Counted from the stretch's first letter, positions 25,850 to 35,450 are shown. The stretch is 37,096 nt of DNA from Calditrichales bacterium (GCA_015493745.1 WGCN01000153.1:1-37096); one strand, 5' to 3'. Numbers and translations are program-made. The notes: generated by a model not told the origin, from the sequence alone.

Positions 25850-25947
25850 CACGTTTTCCGGGGACACGGAATCGGTTCCGCCGGTGCTTTGAAAAAATAT
25901 CCGTGTGATGTGTTCAAACATTAAACCACGAATGAAAGGTATTGTAA

Positions 25948-27414
<1,467 letters not shown>

Positions 27415-27431
27415 AAGGAGCAGCTAAGAAG

Positions 27432-27842
27432 ATGTTGAAAAAAATCGACCATATCGGGATTGCCGTAAGTGATTTAAAGGCCATTGAAGAGACTTTCCGG
27501 GAAGGGTTCGACCTTTTGCCGGAAATCCGCGAAACGGTGACCGATCAGAAGGTGAATGTCCTCGGCTATCATATCGGCGACGCCACCATTGAATATCTCG
27601 AGCCGGCGGCGGAGGGTTCGCCCATTCAGAAGTATTTGGATAAAAAAGGGCCCGGCATCCACCATATCGCCTACCGGGTGGACGATCTGCAGAAAACGCT
27701 GGATATTCTGAAGAAAAGGGGATTTCGTCTTATAGATGAACAGCCCCGCGCTGGCGCCGAGGGCAAGAAAATCGCCTTTGTCCATCCCAAAAGCAGCAAC
27801 GGTATTCTTATCGAGCTTTGTGAGACAGGGAAAGCGGAATAG
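27432..27842 (+). CDS. mce: Methylmalonyl-CoA epimerase
   Basis: 136 residues, the family's usual size, with the vicinal-oxygen-chelate fold. Metal ligands are visible at H7 ('KKIDHIGIAV'), H77/H78 ('GPGIHHIAYRVDD') and E128 ('NGILIELCE'), with the acidic E54 of 'TIEYLEP'. It interconverts (R)- and (S)-methylmalonyl-CoA in propionate and odd-chain or branched amino-acid metabolism. Mutase and carboxylase genes are not seen here. It is preceded by an AAGGAG ribosome binding site, lies 17 bases after guaB, and is followed by the dehydrogenase after 5 bases. Confidence 0.93.
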   Translation: MLKKIDHIGIAVSDLKAIEETFREGFDLLPEIRETVTDQKVNVLGYHIGDATIEYLEPAAEGSPIQKYLDKKGPGIHHIAYRVDDLQKTLDILKKRGFRLIDEQPRAGAEGKKIAFVHPKSSNGILIELCETGKAE

Positions 27843-27847
27843 TCCGG

Positions 27848-28807
27848 ATGGATATTAAAATAGCCGTTTTGGATGCCCGCACCCTGGACAGGGGCGATAT
27901 AAGCTGGCAGGCTGTGGAAAAACTGGGAACGCTCACCCGGCATGAACATCTGACACCGGAGGCTTTTCAAACCCGTCTTGGCGATGTTCCGCTCATATTG
28001 ACCAACAAGATAATAATAGATGCCGGAGTGATGGATAAACTGCCGGCCCTGCGCTATATCGGGGTTTTGGCCACCGGTTACAACAATATCGATATTGCCG
28101 CCGCCGGAGAGCGGGGTATTGTCGTTTGCAATGTCCCCGCCTACAGCACTTCTTCCGTGGCCCAGATGGTCTTTGCCTATATTCTGCACTTCAGCCAGCA
28201 GGTGGCCTTGCATAACAAAGCTGTCAAAGAGGGCGGCTGGGCCCGGTCGCCGGAATTTTGTTTTTGGGAGAAGCCGCTTGCCGAACTGAAGGGGCAAAGC
28301 CTGGGGATTGTCGGTTACGGCGCCATCGGTAAGCAGGTGGCCCGGCTGGCACGCGCCTTTGATATGCGGGTGCTGGTGCATACCCGCCATGCTGTCAGCG
28401 GCGGGGATGATCGTCTTTTGCCCGTGGACAGGGATACTCTTTTCCGCCAAAGCGACTTCATCAGCCTGCATTGTCCCCTGACGGAGGATACGCGGGAGAT
28501 GGTTAACGAACGGACATTAAGCCTGATGAAGCAAAGCGCCGTGCTGATCAACACCGGCCGCGGCGGATTGATTGATGAAGGGGCGCTGGACAAGGCGCTG
28601 CGTGCAAGACGCCTCCGGGCTGCCGCGCTGGATGTGCTGGGAACGGAGCCGCCGCCGCCGGATCATCCGCTTGTTGCCAACCCCCATACCCTGATCACCC
28701 CGCATATTGCCTGGGCCACCCGGCAGGCACGGCAACGGCTGGTAGACATGGCCGCCGAAAATATCCGGGCCTTTCTGGAAGGAACTCCCCAAAACCGTCT
28801 TGTTTAA
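27848..28807 (+). CDS. D-isomer-specific 2-hydroxyacid dehydrogenase (hydroxypyruvate/glyoxylate reductase-like)
   Basis: 319 residues. The catalytic domain is split around a Rossmann domain: the NAD(P) motif is 'GIVGYGAIG' (G156, G158, G161). The catalytic Arg is in 'LINTGRGGLIDE', the Glu in 'LGTEPPPPDHPL' and the His in 'LITPHIAWAT'. The substrate loop 'LATGYNNID' near residue 75 and 'PAYSTSSVAQ' (98-107) are the pattern of hydroxypyruvate/glycerate dehydrogenases. It probably reduces a 2-oxoacid such as hydroxypyruvate or glyoxylate with NAD(P)H; the exact substrate is not decided by sequence alone. It is the last gene of the guaB-mce run, with its start 5 bases after the mce stop. Confidence 0.9.
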   Translation: MDIKIAVLDARTLDRGDISWQAVEKLGTLTRHEHLTPEAFQTRLGDVPLILTNKIIIDAGVMDKLPALRYIGVLATGYNNIDIAAAGERGIVVCNVPAYSTSSVAQMVFAYILHFSQQVALHNKAVKEGGWARSPEFCFWEKPLAELKGQSLGIVGYGAIGKQVARLARAFDMRVLVHTRHAVSGGDDRLLPVDRDTLFRQSDFISLHCPLTEDTREMVNERTLSLMKQSAVLINTGRGGLIDEGALDKALRARRLRAAALDVLGTEPPPPDHPLVANPHTLITPHIAWATRQARQRLVDMAAENIRAFLEGTPQNRLV

Positions 28808-29181
28808 AACCGTTTTTCCTGATCCTTGAAAACAAAAACCGCCGGACAACGCAACGGATGTTTCCGGCCACAGCCGTATCAGGGTAGCGCTAACGGAGCC
28901 GGAATTTAATTGGCGGATTCCCATAAACCTGATCAGGCCGCTAAGTCCGTCTCTTCTTAAAACGACGATAATAGGTTTGAAAAAATCCGGCTTTATTGTG
29001 GGGGGATTACACCCTGAAGGAAAATAATAACGGGAGATATGGGATATTGGGTGTTAGTCACCACGGTGAGTATATGAAAAGTTGGCGCTTTCGAAGCATT
29101 ATACTTTCAAGTTTAGATGAAAGTTGAAGGAAGGGGGATACAAAGCCTATACTTCCTTGTTCTGCCCAGTGTATTTTTCGA
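28808..29181. other. Intergenic left flank of the restriction-modification island
   Basis: 374 bases without a credible gene. Base composition falls from GC-rich near 28,900 to AT-rich by 29,150. A 7-bp inverted repeat ACTTTCA / TGAAAGT (29103-29109, 29118-29124) lies downstream of the endonuclease stop, without a U-tract on the minus strand, so it is not a clear terminator. An open frame on the minus strand across 28,517-28,924 is mostly antisense to the dehydrogenase and is not believed. Confidence 0.4.
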
Positions 29182-29796
29182 TTAAGGTTCAATTCCCAAT
29201 ATCAATAAAGGAACAGGTGGACTATTCCTTCCTTGCCTCATAACATTATAGACTTCACCTTCATAATATGCAACACCGCTTGACATTTGTGCTTGCATTT
29301 TCCTTGTCGGTAAAATTTCTATCCCCAAGTTAATAACACCACCAGAGTAGAATAGCATATGTTTTACAAATAAATCGTATGCAACAAATGCGTATTTACC
29401 AAACTGTACTTCAACAGCTAATTTATCTTTAACAAAATCAGTTTGATTGTAACTATAAATTGGTTCTTTTTCACCATTTTCAATTAAAAACTTTTTCTGG
29501 TCACTTACTGGCATTGTTATTGTTTTTTCCATCAAGCCTCGATCTAATGTGATGTAATAAGAATAACGGCTTTCTTTCCAATTCCTTTTTTGGAATTCTC
29601 GATCAAATTCTTTGTTCAAATCAACCGGACTATAAAGATTAGTCCCTTTCATTGTTTTTTCTTTACTAATCTTTGTCTTGAATTTTCCAGCATCTATTGA
29701 AGTGATAACCTCTTTAATCTCTTTGTATAATTTTTTATGGTGAACAATTAAATATTCTTCGCCATTTAAATGCGAATATTTCTGTGATATTTTCAT
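29182..29796 (-). CDS. BglII-family type II restriction endonuclease
   Basis: 204 residues, close to BglII (223). The active-site layout D120-x8-E129-x-Q131 ('DFVKDKLAVEVQF') matches the D-x8-E-x-Q spacing of BglII (D84, E93, Q95), which is diagnostic. The C-terminal 'GVINLGIEILPTRKMQAQMSSGVAYYEGEVYNVM' region is typical of the family. It should cut a GATC-centred hexamer such as AGATCT or RGATCY, but specificity cannot be read by eye. It follows the methyltransferase after 5 bases. Its AAAGGA ribosome binding site is formed by the methyltransferase's last codons and stop (AAA GGA TAA), so the nuclease is translationally coupled. Codon use is far more AT-rich than in neighbours, a sign of transfer. 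Confidence 0.87.
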   Translation of the reverse strand: MKISQKYSHLNGEEYLIVHHKKLYKEIKEVITSIDAGKFKTKISKEKTMKGTNLYSPVDLNKEFDREFQKRNWKESRYSYYITLDRGLMEKTITMPVSDQKKFLIENGEKEPIYSYNQTDFVKDKLAVEVQFGKYAFVAYDLFVKHMLFYSGGVINLGIEILPTRKMQAQMSSGVAYYEGEVYNVMRQGRNSPPVPLLILGIEP

Positions 29797-29801
29797 ATGA
29801 T

Positions 29802-30746
29802 TTATCCTTTAAAATTTAGTTCACTCCATTCTTTGGGAAATTGTGCAACTTTGTCTCTTTTAGATGGTTTGTGTATCGGCTTATTGATTGGACGAATTTT
29901 TAAAGTTCCTTCTTTTAAATCTTCAATCCTTTTTTCTGCTATTTTACAATATTCCTTTTCTTTATCGATTCCAATAGCATTTCTTCCATTTTTTATTGCG
30001 GCAATAATTGCAGACCCTACACCAGAAAATGGGTCTAATACCCAACTACTTTTATTGGTCAAAGCCAATATACATCTTTCTACTAATTCAATTGGATATT
30101 GACAAGGATGTCCAGTTTTTTCCGGGTGATTTGACTTAACATTTGGTATGTTCCATATTTCATTTTCCCAGTCTTTTACCACAATTTCCCAGATATCCGA
30201 TGGGTTTTTCCCATTAGGATTGCCAGATAACTGTCCTTTCTTTGGCCCCTTGAAATGTCGTTTCCCGGGATATTTAGAAGGAATCCTAACATCATCAAGA
30301 TTGAATATATAGTCATCGGTTTTTGTAAACCAAAGAATGGTTTCATATCTACCGGAAAATCTTTTGGAAGCGTGAAGTCCGTGTCCGAAGCGCCAGATAA
30401 TTCTATTTCTTAGTTTAAGTCCAAGGTTTTTAAATATTTGATAATAGTAAATATCTAATGGGAATACTTCCCCCTTATTGACATAATTGCCGACTTGCCA
30501 ACAAATGCTTCCTTTATCTGATAAAACTCGTATTAGCTCTTTTATTATTTCTTCTTGAGTAGCAAGATAATTCTCAATAGAAGTTTTAGTTTCATACGAT
30601 TTGCCAATATTATAAGGCGGAGAAGTAATAATTAAATCAAACTTTCCACTTTCGTAGGTTTTTAATACTGTTAACGAATCATCATTTTCTATCGAATATT
30701 CAATGTCAGGACTTATATAAGCGAATAATGGCTCTTTTACTTTCAT
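29802..30746 (-). CDS. DNA methyltransferase of the BglII-like R-M system (beta class, TSPPY type)
   Basis: 314 residues. Catalytic motif IV is TSPPY (41-45, 'DLIITSPPYNIGKSYE') and the AdoMet motif I is DPFSGVG (238-244). Motif IV coming first defines the beta group. TSPPY is typical of N4-cytosine enzymes, in keeping with M.BglII, so N4-methylation of the C in the shared target is the best guess. Between them lies the target-recognition part ('GHGLHASKRFSGRYETILWF', 'WEIVVKDWENEIWNIPNV'). It protects host DNA from the nuclease encoded next. Being first in the operon lets methylation precede cutting. No controller (C) protein gene is visible. Composition is strongly AT-rich. Confidence 0.9.
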   Translation of the reverse strand: MKVKEPLFAYISPDIEYSIENDDSLTVLKTYESGKFDLIITSPPYNIGKSYETKTSIENYLATQEEIIKELIRVLSDKGSICWQVGNYVNKGEVFPLDIYYYQIFKNLGLKLRNRIIWRFGHGLHASKRFSGRYETILWFTKTDDYIFNLDDVRIPSKYPGKRHFKGPKKGQLSGNPNGKNPSDIWEIVVKDWENEIWNIPNVKSNHPEKTGHPCQYPIELVERCILALTNKSSWVLDPFSGVGSAIIAAIKNGRNAIGIDKEKEYCKIAEKRIEDLKEGTLKIRPINKPIHKPSKRDKVAQFPKEWSELNFKG

Positions 30747-30817
30747 TTGTTTCTTATATCCTTTGTAATTTTATTCCTTCTGCAATTTAATAATTTTTTG
30801 CTTTTGTCTCGTTTTTT

Positions 30818-30901
30818 ATTTCGTATTGCACACAACATCCTGCTAACCGCATTGTGTATAGAGCGAAAATAGGGTGTGTTTGAGTTCGGTTAGTACGAAA
30901 T
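30818..30901. repeat. Nested inverted repeat at right edge of the R-M island
   Basis: The outer arms are ATTTCGTA (30818-30825) and TACGAAAT (30894-30901). The inner arms are CTAACCG (30843-30849) and CGGTTAG (30887-30893), the latter abutting the outer right arm. A smaller pair ACACAA (30830-30835) / TTGTGT (30852-30857) is nested on the left. The 84-base structure sits exactly where AT-rich DNA gives way to GC-rich host-like DNA, in the 397-base gap (30747-31143) that otherwise holds no gene. It could be a recombination site (attC-like folding is one idea) or an RNA structure. Confidence 0.45.
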
Positions 30902-31143
30902 GTACATTGGTTGATAGGAAGAAGCAACTCCTCCCCGGCCGCTTGAAAAAAGGGCAGCGGCAGAACCGCCTGGGGGACATCACAAATCAGCCCCCGAATG
31001 CGCGCCTTGAGTAAAAGGGCAGGGGAGTCATAGTCTTGACCGGAAAAAATACCTTGTCCGGCAATAATTATTTGTATTCATGCCTGTTAATATGCGCTTT
31101 CTTTTTGTAAATTATACGGTTCAGGGTAAATATAGGTGTGAAA

Positions 31144-33279
31144 ATGAAATACTATCCGATTCTTCCTCTTCTTCTGGCTATAACTTTTGCCCACGGTCAA
31201 AGTCTTGCTGTTTATCAACTGAATACGGAAGAAACCATCCGTCTTGACGGACGCCTGGATGAAGCCGCCTGGATGCGGGCCGACTCCATTGACCGTTTAA
31301 CAATGGTCGAGCCCGATGAAGGGCGCAAAGCCGGTCAACGTACCATCGTGCGCGTATTGGCCGACAGCCGCCATGTTTATGTGGGGGTGCGCTGTTATGA
31401 CGACCGGCCGGATAAGATAATCTCCTATTCTAAAATACGTGACAGCGGCATGCGCAGCGAGGATCGCATAAAACTGGTTTTTGACACCTACCTGGATCAG
31501 CGCAGCGGTTATATTTTTGCCGTCAATCCGGAGGGGACGCGCTATGATGCCCTGGTAGCCCGTTCCGGTGAAAGCGAAAATTCCGATTGGGACGGCATCT
31601 GGGACGCCAAAACCAGCGTGAATGCACAGGGGTGGACGGTGGAGATCATCATTCCCATCCGCAGCATTTCCTTTTCCTCGAAAACGGATTCCTGGGGTTT
31701 TAATATTGAGCGTCGTATCCAGCGTACCCTGGAACGGGATCGCTGGACGGGGTTGAAGCGTGATTATAAAATCAGCCAGGTGGTTCAGGCCGGCCGTCTT
31801 ACGGGGCTGCCGCCCTTCGATCTGGGCATCGGTTTAACGTCCAAAGCTTCCCTTATCACCCAAACCCAACGCTCCCGGGAAACTTCCGCCGTCAATGACC
31901 TGGACTACAGTCTGGACTTTACGCAAAAGATCACCTCGGACGTCAATCTCCAGGTTACGGTCAATACCGATTTCGCCGAAACGGAAGTGGATGCCCGCCG
32001 TACCAATCTTACGCGCTTCCCTCTCTTCTTTCCGGAAAAGCGTGGTTTCTTTCTGGAAGGATCGGATATATTTGATTTCGGCATCGGTCTTCGGCGTGCC
32101 ATCGTTCCCTTTTACAGCAGACGCATCGGCCTTTATGAAGGCACAAAAATACCCATTGTGGTTGGCGGGAAAATAAACGGCAAGGTCAATGATACCAATT
32201 TTGGGGCGCTGGTAACACGTACGGCGGCCGTGAGCGGCCTGGCGCCGGCCACCACCCTGGGTGCCTTCCGCGTAAAGCAAAATGTTCTGGAGGAATCCTC
32301 CATCGGCATGATGGGCACCATCGGCGACCCGCAAAGCGGTGAAAGCGTGTGGATGCTGGGGGCGGATATGACTTACCGTACCTCGCACTTTTTGGATGAC
32401 AAGGTGTTCCTGGCCGGGGTTTGGGGCCTATATAACAAGAATCACCACTATCAGGGGGATCCGTCGGCCTTGGGTTTTAAGATCGACTATCCCAATGACC
32501 TGTTCGATATCAGCCTGACCGGACTACGCATAGGCGATGCTTTTCAGCCTTCCCTGGGCTTTGTGCCCCGGCCGGGCACGCTTTCATTGCGTTTTGGCTT
32601 TGACTACACGCCGCGTCCCGACTGGGCGAATATCCGCCAATTCTTCTTTGAATCCGGCGCGCGTATCATCAGTAACCTGAGAGGGGAATGGGAAACCTAT
32701 GGCATATTTACGGCGCCCATCCATTTTTTACTGGAGAGCGGCGATCGCTTTGAATTTAATATCGTGCCTCAGGGAGAGAATCTGCCCGAGGATTTTGAGA
32801 TAAGCGACGGCGTCGTTCTGGAAAAGGGCCCCTATCACTGGCGGCGCTACCGCCTGGAATTCGAGTCGGCCTCAAAAAGGGTGATCAACGGCCAGGCCAC
32901 CTGGTGGTTTGGCAGTTTTTATAACGGACGGCTGGATCAGGTACAACTGGAACTGAACGCCCGGCCCTTTTCCAGTCTCAATCTTTCCCTGAATGTAGAA
33001 CGCAATATTGCCCGCCTGCCCGAGGGGGATTTCCATCAGGATCTGCTGGGGGGCCGTTTACAATACAGCTTTACGCCCAACTTTGAGCTGAGCTCATTCA
33101 TCCAGTATGACAATGAAACCCGGTCGGTCGGGAGCAACACCCGTCTGCGGTGGACGTTTGACCTGCTGGGCGACCTGTTTATCGTTTATAACCATAATAT
33201 TGACAAGGTGGAAAACCGTTATTGGCAGTATGATTCCAACCAACTAATCGTAAAACTAAGTTATGGGGTTTGGAATTAA
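31144..33279 (+). CDS. DUF5916-type outer-membrane protein with N-terminal CBM9-like domain
   Basis: 711 residues from ATG 31144, which has an AGGTG site; a GTG two codons earlier (31138) is possible. A signal peptide (to about residue 18, 'TFAHGQ') is followed by a CBM9-like beta-sandwich: 'IRLDGRLDEAAWMRADSI' near 33, 'VRVLADSRHVYVGVRCYDD', 'FDTYLDQRSGYIFAVNPEG', 'GWTVEIIIPIRSISF', 'WGFNIERRIQR'. The remaining two thirds alternate short strands and aromatic ends, as in outer-membrane barrels. They include 'FPLFFPEKRGFFLEGSDIF', the hallmark of the DUF5916 family. Such proteins are common in Bacteroidota-like lineages. Their function is unestablished; a surface glycan or peptide role is only a guess. 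It stands alone upstream of norCB. Confidence 0.85.
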   Translation: MKYYPILPLLLAITFAHGQSLAVYQLNTEETIRLDGRLDEAAWMRADSIDRLTMVEPDEGRKAGQRTIVRVLADSRHVYVGVRCYDDRPDKIISYSKIRDSGMRSEDRIKLVFDTYLDQRSGYIFAVNPEGTRYDALVARSGESENSDWDGIWDAKTSVNAQGWTVEIIIPIRSISFSSKTDSWGFNIERRIQRTLERDRWTGLKRDYKISQVVQAGRLTGLPPFDLGIGLTSKASLITQTQRSRETSAVNDLDYSLDFTQKITSDVNLQVTVNTDFAETEVDARRTNLTRFPLFFPEKRGFFLEGSDIFDFGIGLRRAIVPFYSRRIGLYEGTKIPIVVGGKINGKVNDTNFGALVTRTAAVSGLAPATTLGAFRVKQNVLEESSIGMMGTIGDPQSGESVWMLGADMTYRTSHFLDDKVFLAGVWGLYNKNHHYQGDPSALGFKIDYPNDLFDISLTGLRIGDAFQPSLGFVPRPGTLSLRFGFDYTPRPDWANIRQFFFESGARIISNLRGEWETYGIFTAPIHFLLESGDRFEFNIVPQGENLPEDFEISDGVVLEKGPYHWRRYRLEFESASKRVINGQATWWFGSFYNGRLDQVQLELNARPFSSLNLSLNVERNIARLPEGDFHQDLLGGRLQYSFTPNFELSSFIQYDNETRSVGSNTRLRWTFDLLGDLFIVYNHNIDKVENRYWQYDSNQLIVKLSYGVWN

Positions 33280-33335
33280 GCTTTCCGGGCTTTTAGAGGA
33301 TTATTGCTGTTAAGTTATTGGAAACACAGTAGATA

Positions 33336-33348
33336 TGGAAAATTTCCA
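33336..33348. promoter_or_regulatory. 13-bp palindrome TGGAAA-A-TTTCCA upstream of norC
   Basis: A perfect 6+1+6 inverted repeat in the 183-base gap before norC, 114 bases upstream of its start and 33 bases left of the larger dyad. No known regulator can be named. It is short enough to be chance in AT-rich DNA. Confidence 0.25.
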
Positions 33349-33380
33349 GCAAGGTAATAAACTTGTTCGGGTTGTTGTTT

Positions 33381-33413
33381 TTAAAAAGATAAAAGAGTAT
33401 ATTATCTTATTAA
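33381..33413. promoter_or_regulatory. 33-bp dyad, candidate NO-responsive operator of norCB
   Basis: The symmetry is TTAA-a-AAGATAA-N9-TTATCTT-a-TTAA, centred on 33397, about 66 bases before the norC start. The core from AAGATAA to TTATCTT is 23 bases long with AAGAT/ATCTT outer arms. This is the same length and outer arms I recall for NsrR (Rrf2-family NO sensor) sites, although the inner bases differ from the Proteobacterial consensus. Location and symmetry support an operator. Identification of the regulator is inference, and no regulator gene lies in the window. Confidence 0.5.
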
Positions 33414-33462
33414 ATATAGATATCCTTACCATTATTAATTCACCAACAATAGGAGGGAGTGT

Positions 33463-33894
33463 ATGTTATCCAAAAAACAAGCCAAGATGTTTTTTTTGGG
33501 AGGTACGGCTGTTTTTTTTCTGATATTCATCGGAATGACGGTTGATACCTTAGTCAATGGCGTGCCCAAGTATACCCATGCGTCGCAGATCGACGACCAG
33601 GTACGTTTGGGGCGGCATTTGTGGGATTCCAATAATTGCATGGGCTGTCACACGATTATGGGGGAAGGGGCCTATTATGCTCCGGAACTTACCAAGGTAT
33701 ATGAACGGCGCGGCCCGGAATATATCAAGACTACTTTTAATTTTCCCGGCGGGTGGCGACCCAACGGGCGGAATATGGTAGAATATAATTTCACCGAACA
33801 GGAGAAAGAGGCCCTGGTGGCCTTTTTAAAATGGGTGGGGGAAAGTGATTTGAACGGCTTCCCGCCCAAACCGAGTGTTCAACTGAATAAATAA
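33463..33894 (+). CDS. norC: Nitric oxide reductase cytochrome c subunit NorC
   Basis: 143 residues. One N-terminal transmembrane anchor (about 9-27) holds a periplasmic cytochrome c domain. Haem attachment is C59-M-G-C62-H63, and the likely axial ligand is M105 in 'NGRNMVEYNF'. 'HLWDSNNCMGCHTIMGEGAYYAPELT' and 'FPGGWRPNGRNM' are NorC hallmarks. It passes electrons from soluble donors (a cytochrome c or similar) to NorB. An AGGAGGGAG ribosome binding site precedes ATG 33463, and norB follows after 17 bases. A 23-bp dyad upstream suggests regulation by NO. Confidence 0.96.
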   Translation: MLSKKQAKMFFLGGTAVFFLIFIGMTVDTLVNGVPKYTHASQIDDQVRLGRHLWDSNNCMGCHTIMGEGAYYAPELTKVYERRGPEYIKTTFNFPGGWRPNGRNMVEYNFTEQEKEALVAFLKWVGESDLNGFPPKPSVQLNK

Positions 33895-33911
33895 ATCAGA
33901 AAGGTGAAATC

Positions 33912-35273
33912 ATGAAATTTAAGTCACAGAAAGTAGCGTATTATTTCTTTGCGCTGAGTATGTTATTGTTATCGTTACAGATCGTCTATGGCTTTATTAT
34001 GGCTTTTGCCCATATGGGTTTTGACGGTTTGCATGAGTGGATTCCTTTTAATGCGGCTACGGCCACACATAAAAATCTCCTCGTTGTATGGATTCTTTCC
34101 GGCTTTATGGGCGCCGGTTACTTTATAATTCCCGATGAATCGGATACGGAATTGTGGAGTGTGCCCCTGGCCCTGCTTCAGTTCTACAGCTTTGCCATCG
34201 TCGGCGTTATAGCCGTTGTCGGCTTTCATGTGGGCTGGTTCGAAGGCCGTAAGTTCCTGGAAATTCCGCGTCCGCTCGATTATCTGGTGGCCCTGAATGT
34301 GATTCTTTTTCTGGTCATTCTGCTTATGACCATGTTTAAGGGCAAGAAGCGCACCACAACCGCCTGGGTGTTGACTTCCGGGCTGGTGTTTGCCGCCTTG
34401 TTGTATCTGCCGGGCATGATCTGGTTTGACAACCATACGGTCGATTCCTTTTTCCGCTGGTGGGTTGTCCATCTGTGGGTGGAAGGCGTTTGGGAACTGA
34501 TCATGGGCGGTATTCTGGCCTATCTGTTGATCAAGCTGACCGGCGTGGATCGTGAAGTCATTGAAAAGTGGCTTTATGTCATCGTCGGCCTGACCTTCCT
34601 TTCCGGCATTTTGGGAACGGGCCATCACTACTATTTTATCGGCGTACCCAAATACTGGCTGATTGTCGGTGGTATTTTCTCCGCCCTGGAGCCCCTGGCC
34701 TTTTTGGGGATGACCTTGTTTGCCATTCAGATGTACCGCAAGGGTAATAAAAAGCATCCCAACAAGCTGGCCATTTACTGGACCCTGAGCACGGCCATCG
34801 TGGCCTTTTTAGGGGCAGGCCTGCTGGGACTGGCCCATACCCTGCCCGGGGTTAACCTGTATACCCACGGTACCCTGGTAACGGCCATGCACGGCCACCT
34901 GGCCTTTTGGGGCGCCTATGCTTCCCTGGTTTTGGCCATTATCAGCTACAGCATGCCGCTGATGACCGGACGTAAGATATACGACAACAGCATCGGTCAC
35001 ATGGCTTTTTGGTTTTCCAATATCGGCATGATCGGCATGACCATGGCCTTTGCCGCCGCCGGCGTGGCCCAGGTTTATATGGAGCGCATAGTGGGGCTGG
35101 ACTTTATGCAGGCCCAGCTGGAAATAGAACCGCACTTTTTTGTATTGATCATCGCGGCCACCGTTTTCAGCATCGGTATCACCCTGTTTATCATCAACTT
35201 CATCAAGTTCGGTGTTCCCGTGGATGAAGCCATCGGTGAGGGTGAAGAGTTCAGTGCCCTGCAAACCAGCTAA
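33912..35273 (+). CDS. norB: Nitric oxide reductase catalytic subunit NorB (cNOR type)
   Basis: 453 residues with 12 transmembrane helices, the usual cNOR length. It reduces 2 NO to N2O using a haem b / haem b3-FeB centre. Visible ligands: His in 'ATATHKNLLVVW', 'WWVVHLWVEGVWELI' (FeB His plus the two conserved glutamates), 'GTGHHYYFIG' (two FeB His), and the haem His pair in 'VTAMHGHLAFWGAYA'. The absence of an N-terminal quinol-oxidase extension, together with a norC partner, marks cNOR rather than qNOR. An AAAGGTG ribosome binding site is present. A strong terminator (35300-35338) follows, before norQ. Confidence 0.97.
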   Translation: MKFKSQKVAYYFFALSMLLLSLQIVYGFIMAFAHMGFDGLHEWIPFNAATATHKNLLVVWILSGFMGAGYFIIPDESDTELWSVPLALLQFYSFAIVGVIAVVGFHVGWFEGRKFLEIPRPLDYLVALNVILFLVILLMTMFKGKKRTTTAWVLTSGLVFAALLYLPGMIWFDNHTVDSFFRWWVVHLWVEGVWELIMGGILAYLLIKLTGVDREVIEKWLYVIVGLTFLSGILGTGHHYYFIGVPKYWLIVGGIFSALEPLAFLGMTLFAIQMYRKGNKKHPNKLAIYWTLSTAIVAFLGAGLLGLAHTLPGVNLYTHGTLVTAMHGHLAFWGAYASLVLAIISYSMPLMTGRKIYDNSIGHMAFWFSNIGMIGMTMAFAAAGVAQVYMERIVGLDFMQAQLEIEPHFFVLIIAATVFSIGITLFIINFIKFGVPVDEAIGEGEEFSALQTS

Positions 35274-35299
35274 ACGACGGTAAAACATAGAAAATTACA

Positions 35300-35346
35300 G
35301 AAGGCTGCCTTTAAGGGAATAAATAAAAGGCAGCCTTCTTTTTATT
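35300..35346 (+). terminator. Strong intrinsic terminator between norB and norQ
   Basis: A perfect 13-bp stem (GAAGGCTGCCTTT at 35300-35312, AAAGGCAGCCTTC at 35326-35338) with a 13-base loop is followed by TTTTTATT. It lies 27 bases after the norB stop. It would end most norCB transcripts, so norQD needs its own promoter or lives on partial read-through, giving fewer copies of the accessory proteins than of the enzyme. Confidence 0.9.
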
Positions 35347-35353
35347 ACAGAAT

Positions 35354-35405
35354 AACACCGGCCGTCCCTCCCAAAGGATGAACGAAGGAGAAAACCACCG
35401 GTGTT
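35354..35405. promoter_or_regulatory. Inverted repeat in the norB-norQ gap
   Basis: AACACCGG (35354-35361) pairs with CCGGTGTT (35398-35405) across 36 bases, just after the terminator and 46-97 bases before norQ. It may be an operator or leader-RNA stem for norQD; there is no further support. Confidence 0.3.
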
Positions 35406-35450
35406 GCCAACGGCAAAGTACAGAACAAAATCTTATAAGTGTGAGGAAAC

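Noticed and set aside
28517-28924. 135-codon minus-strand frame beside the R-M island
   Set aside because: Mostly antisense to the hydroxyacid dehydrogenase; no motif.
29100-29130. Terminator for the restriction endonuclease gene
   Set aside because: The ACTTTCA/TGAAAGT hairpin is only 7 bp and has no U-tract on the minus strand.
33335-33523. 62-codon plus-strand frame running into norC
   Set aside because: Out of frame with norC and covers its promoter dyad and ribosome binding site.
33975-34757. 260-codon open frame on the minus strand
   Set aside because: Antisense to norB; no membrane pattern or motif of its own.
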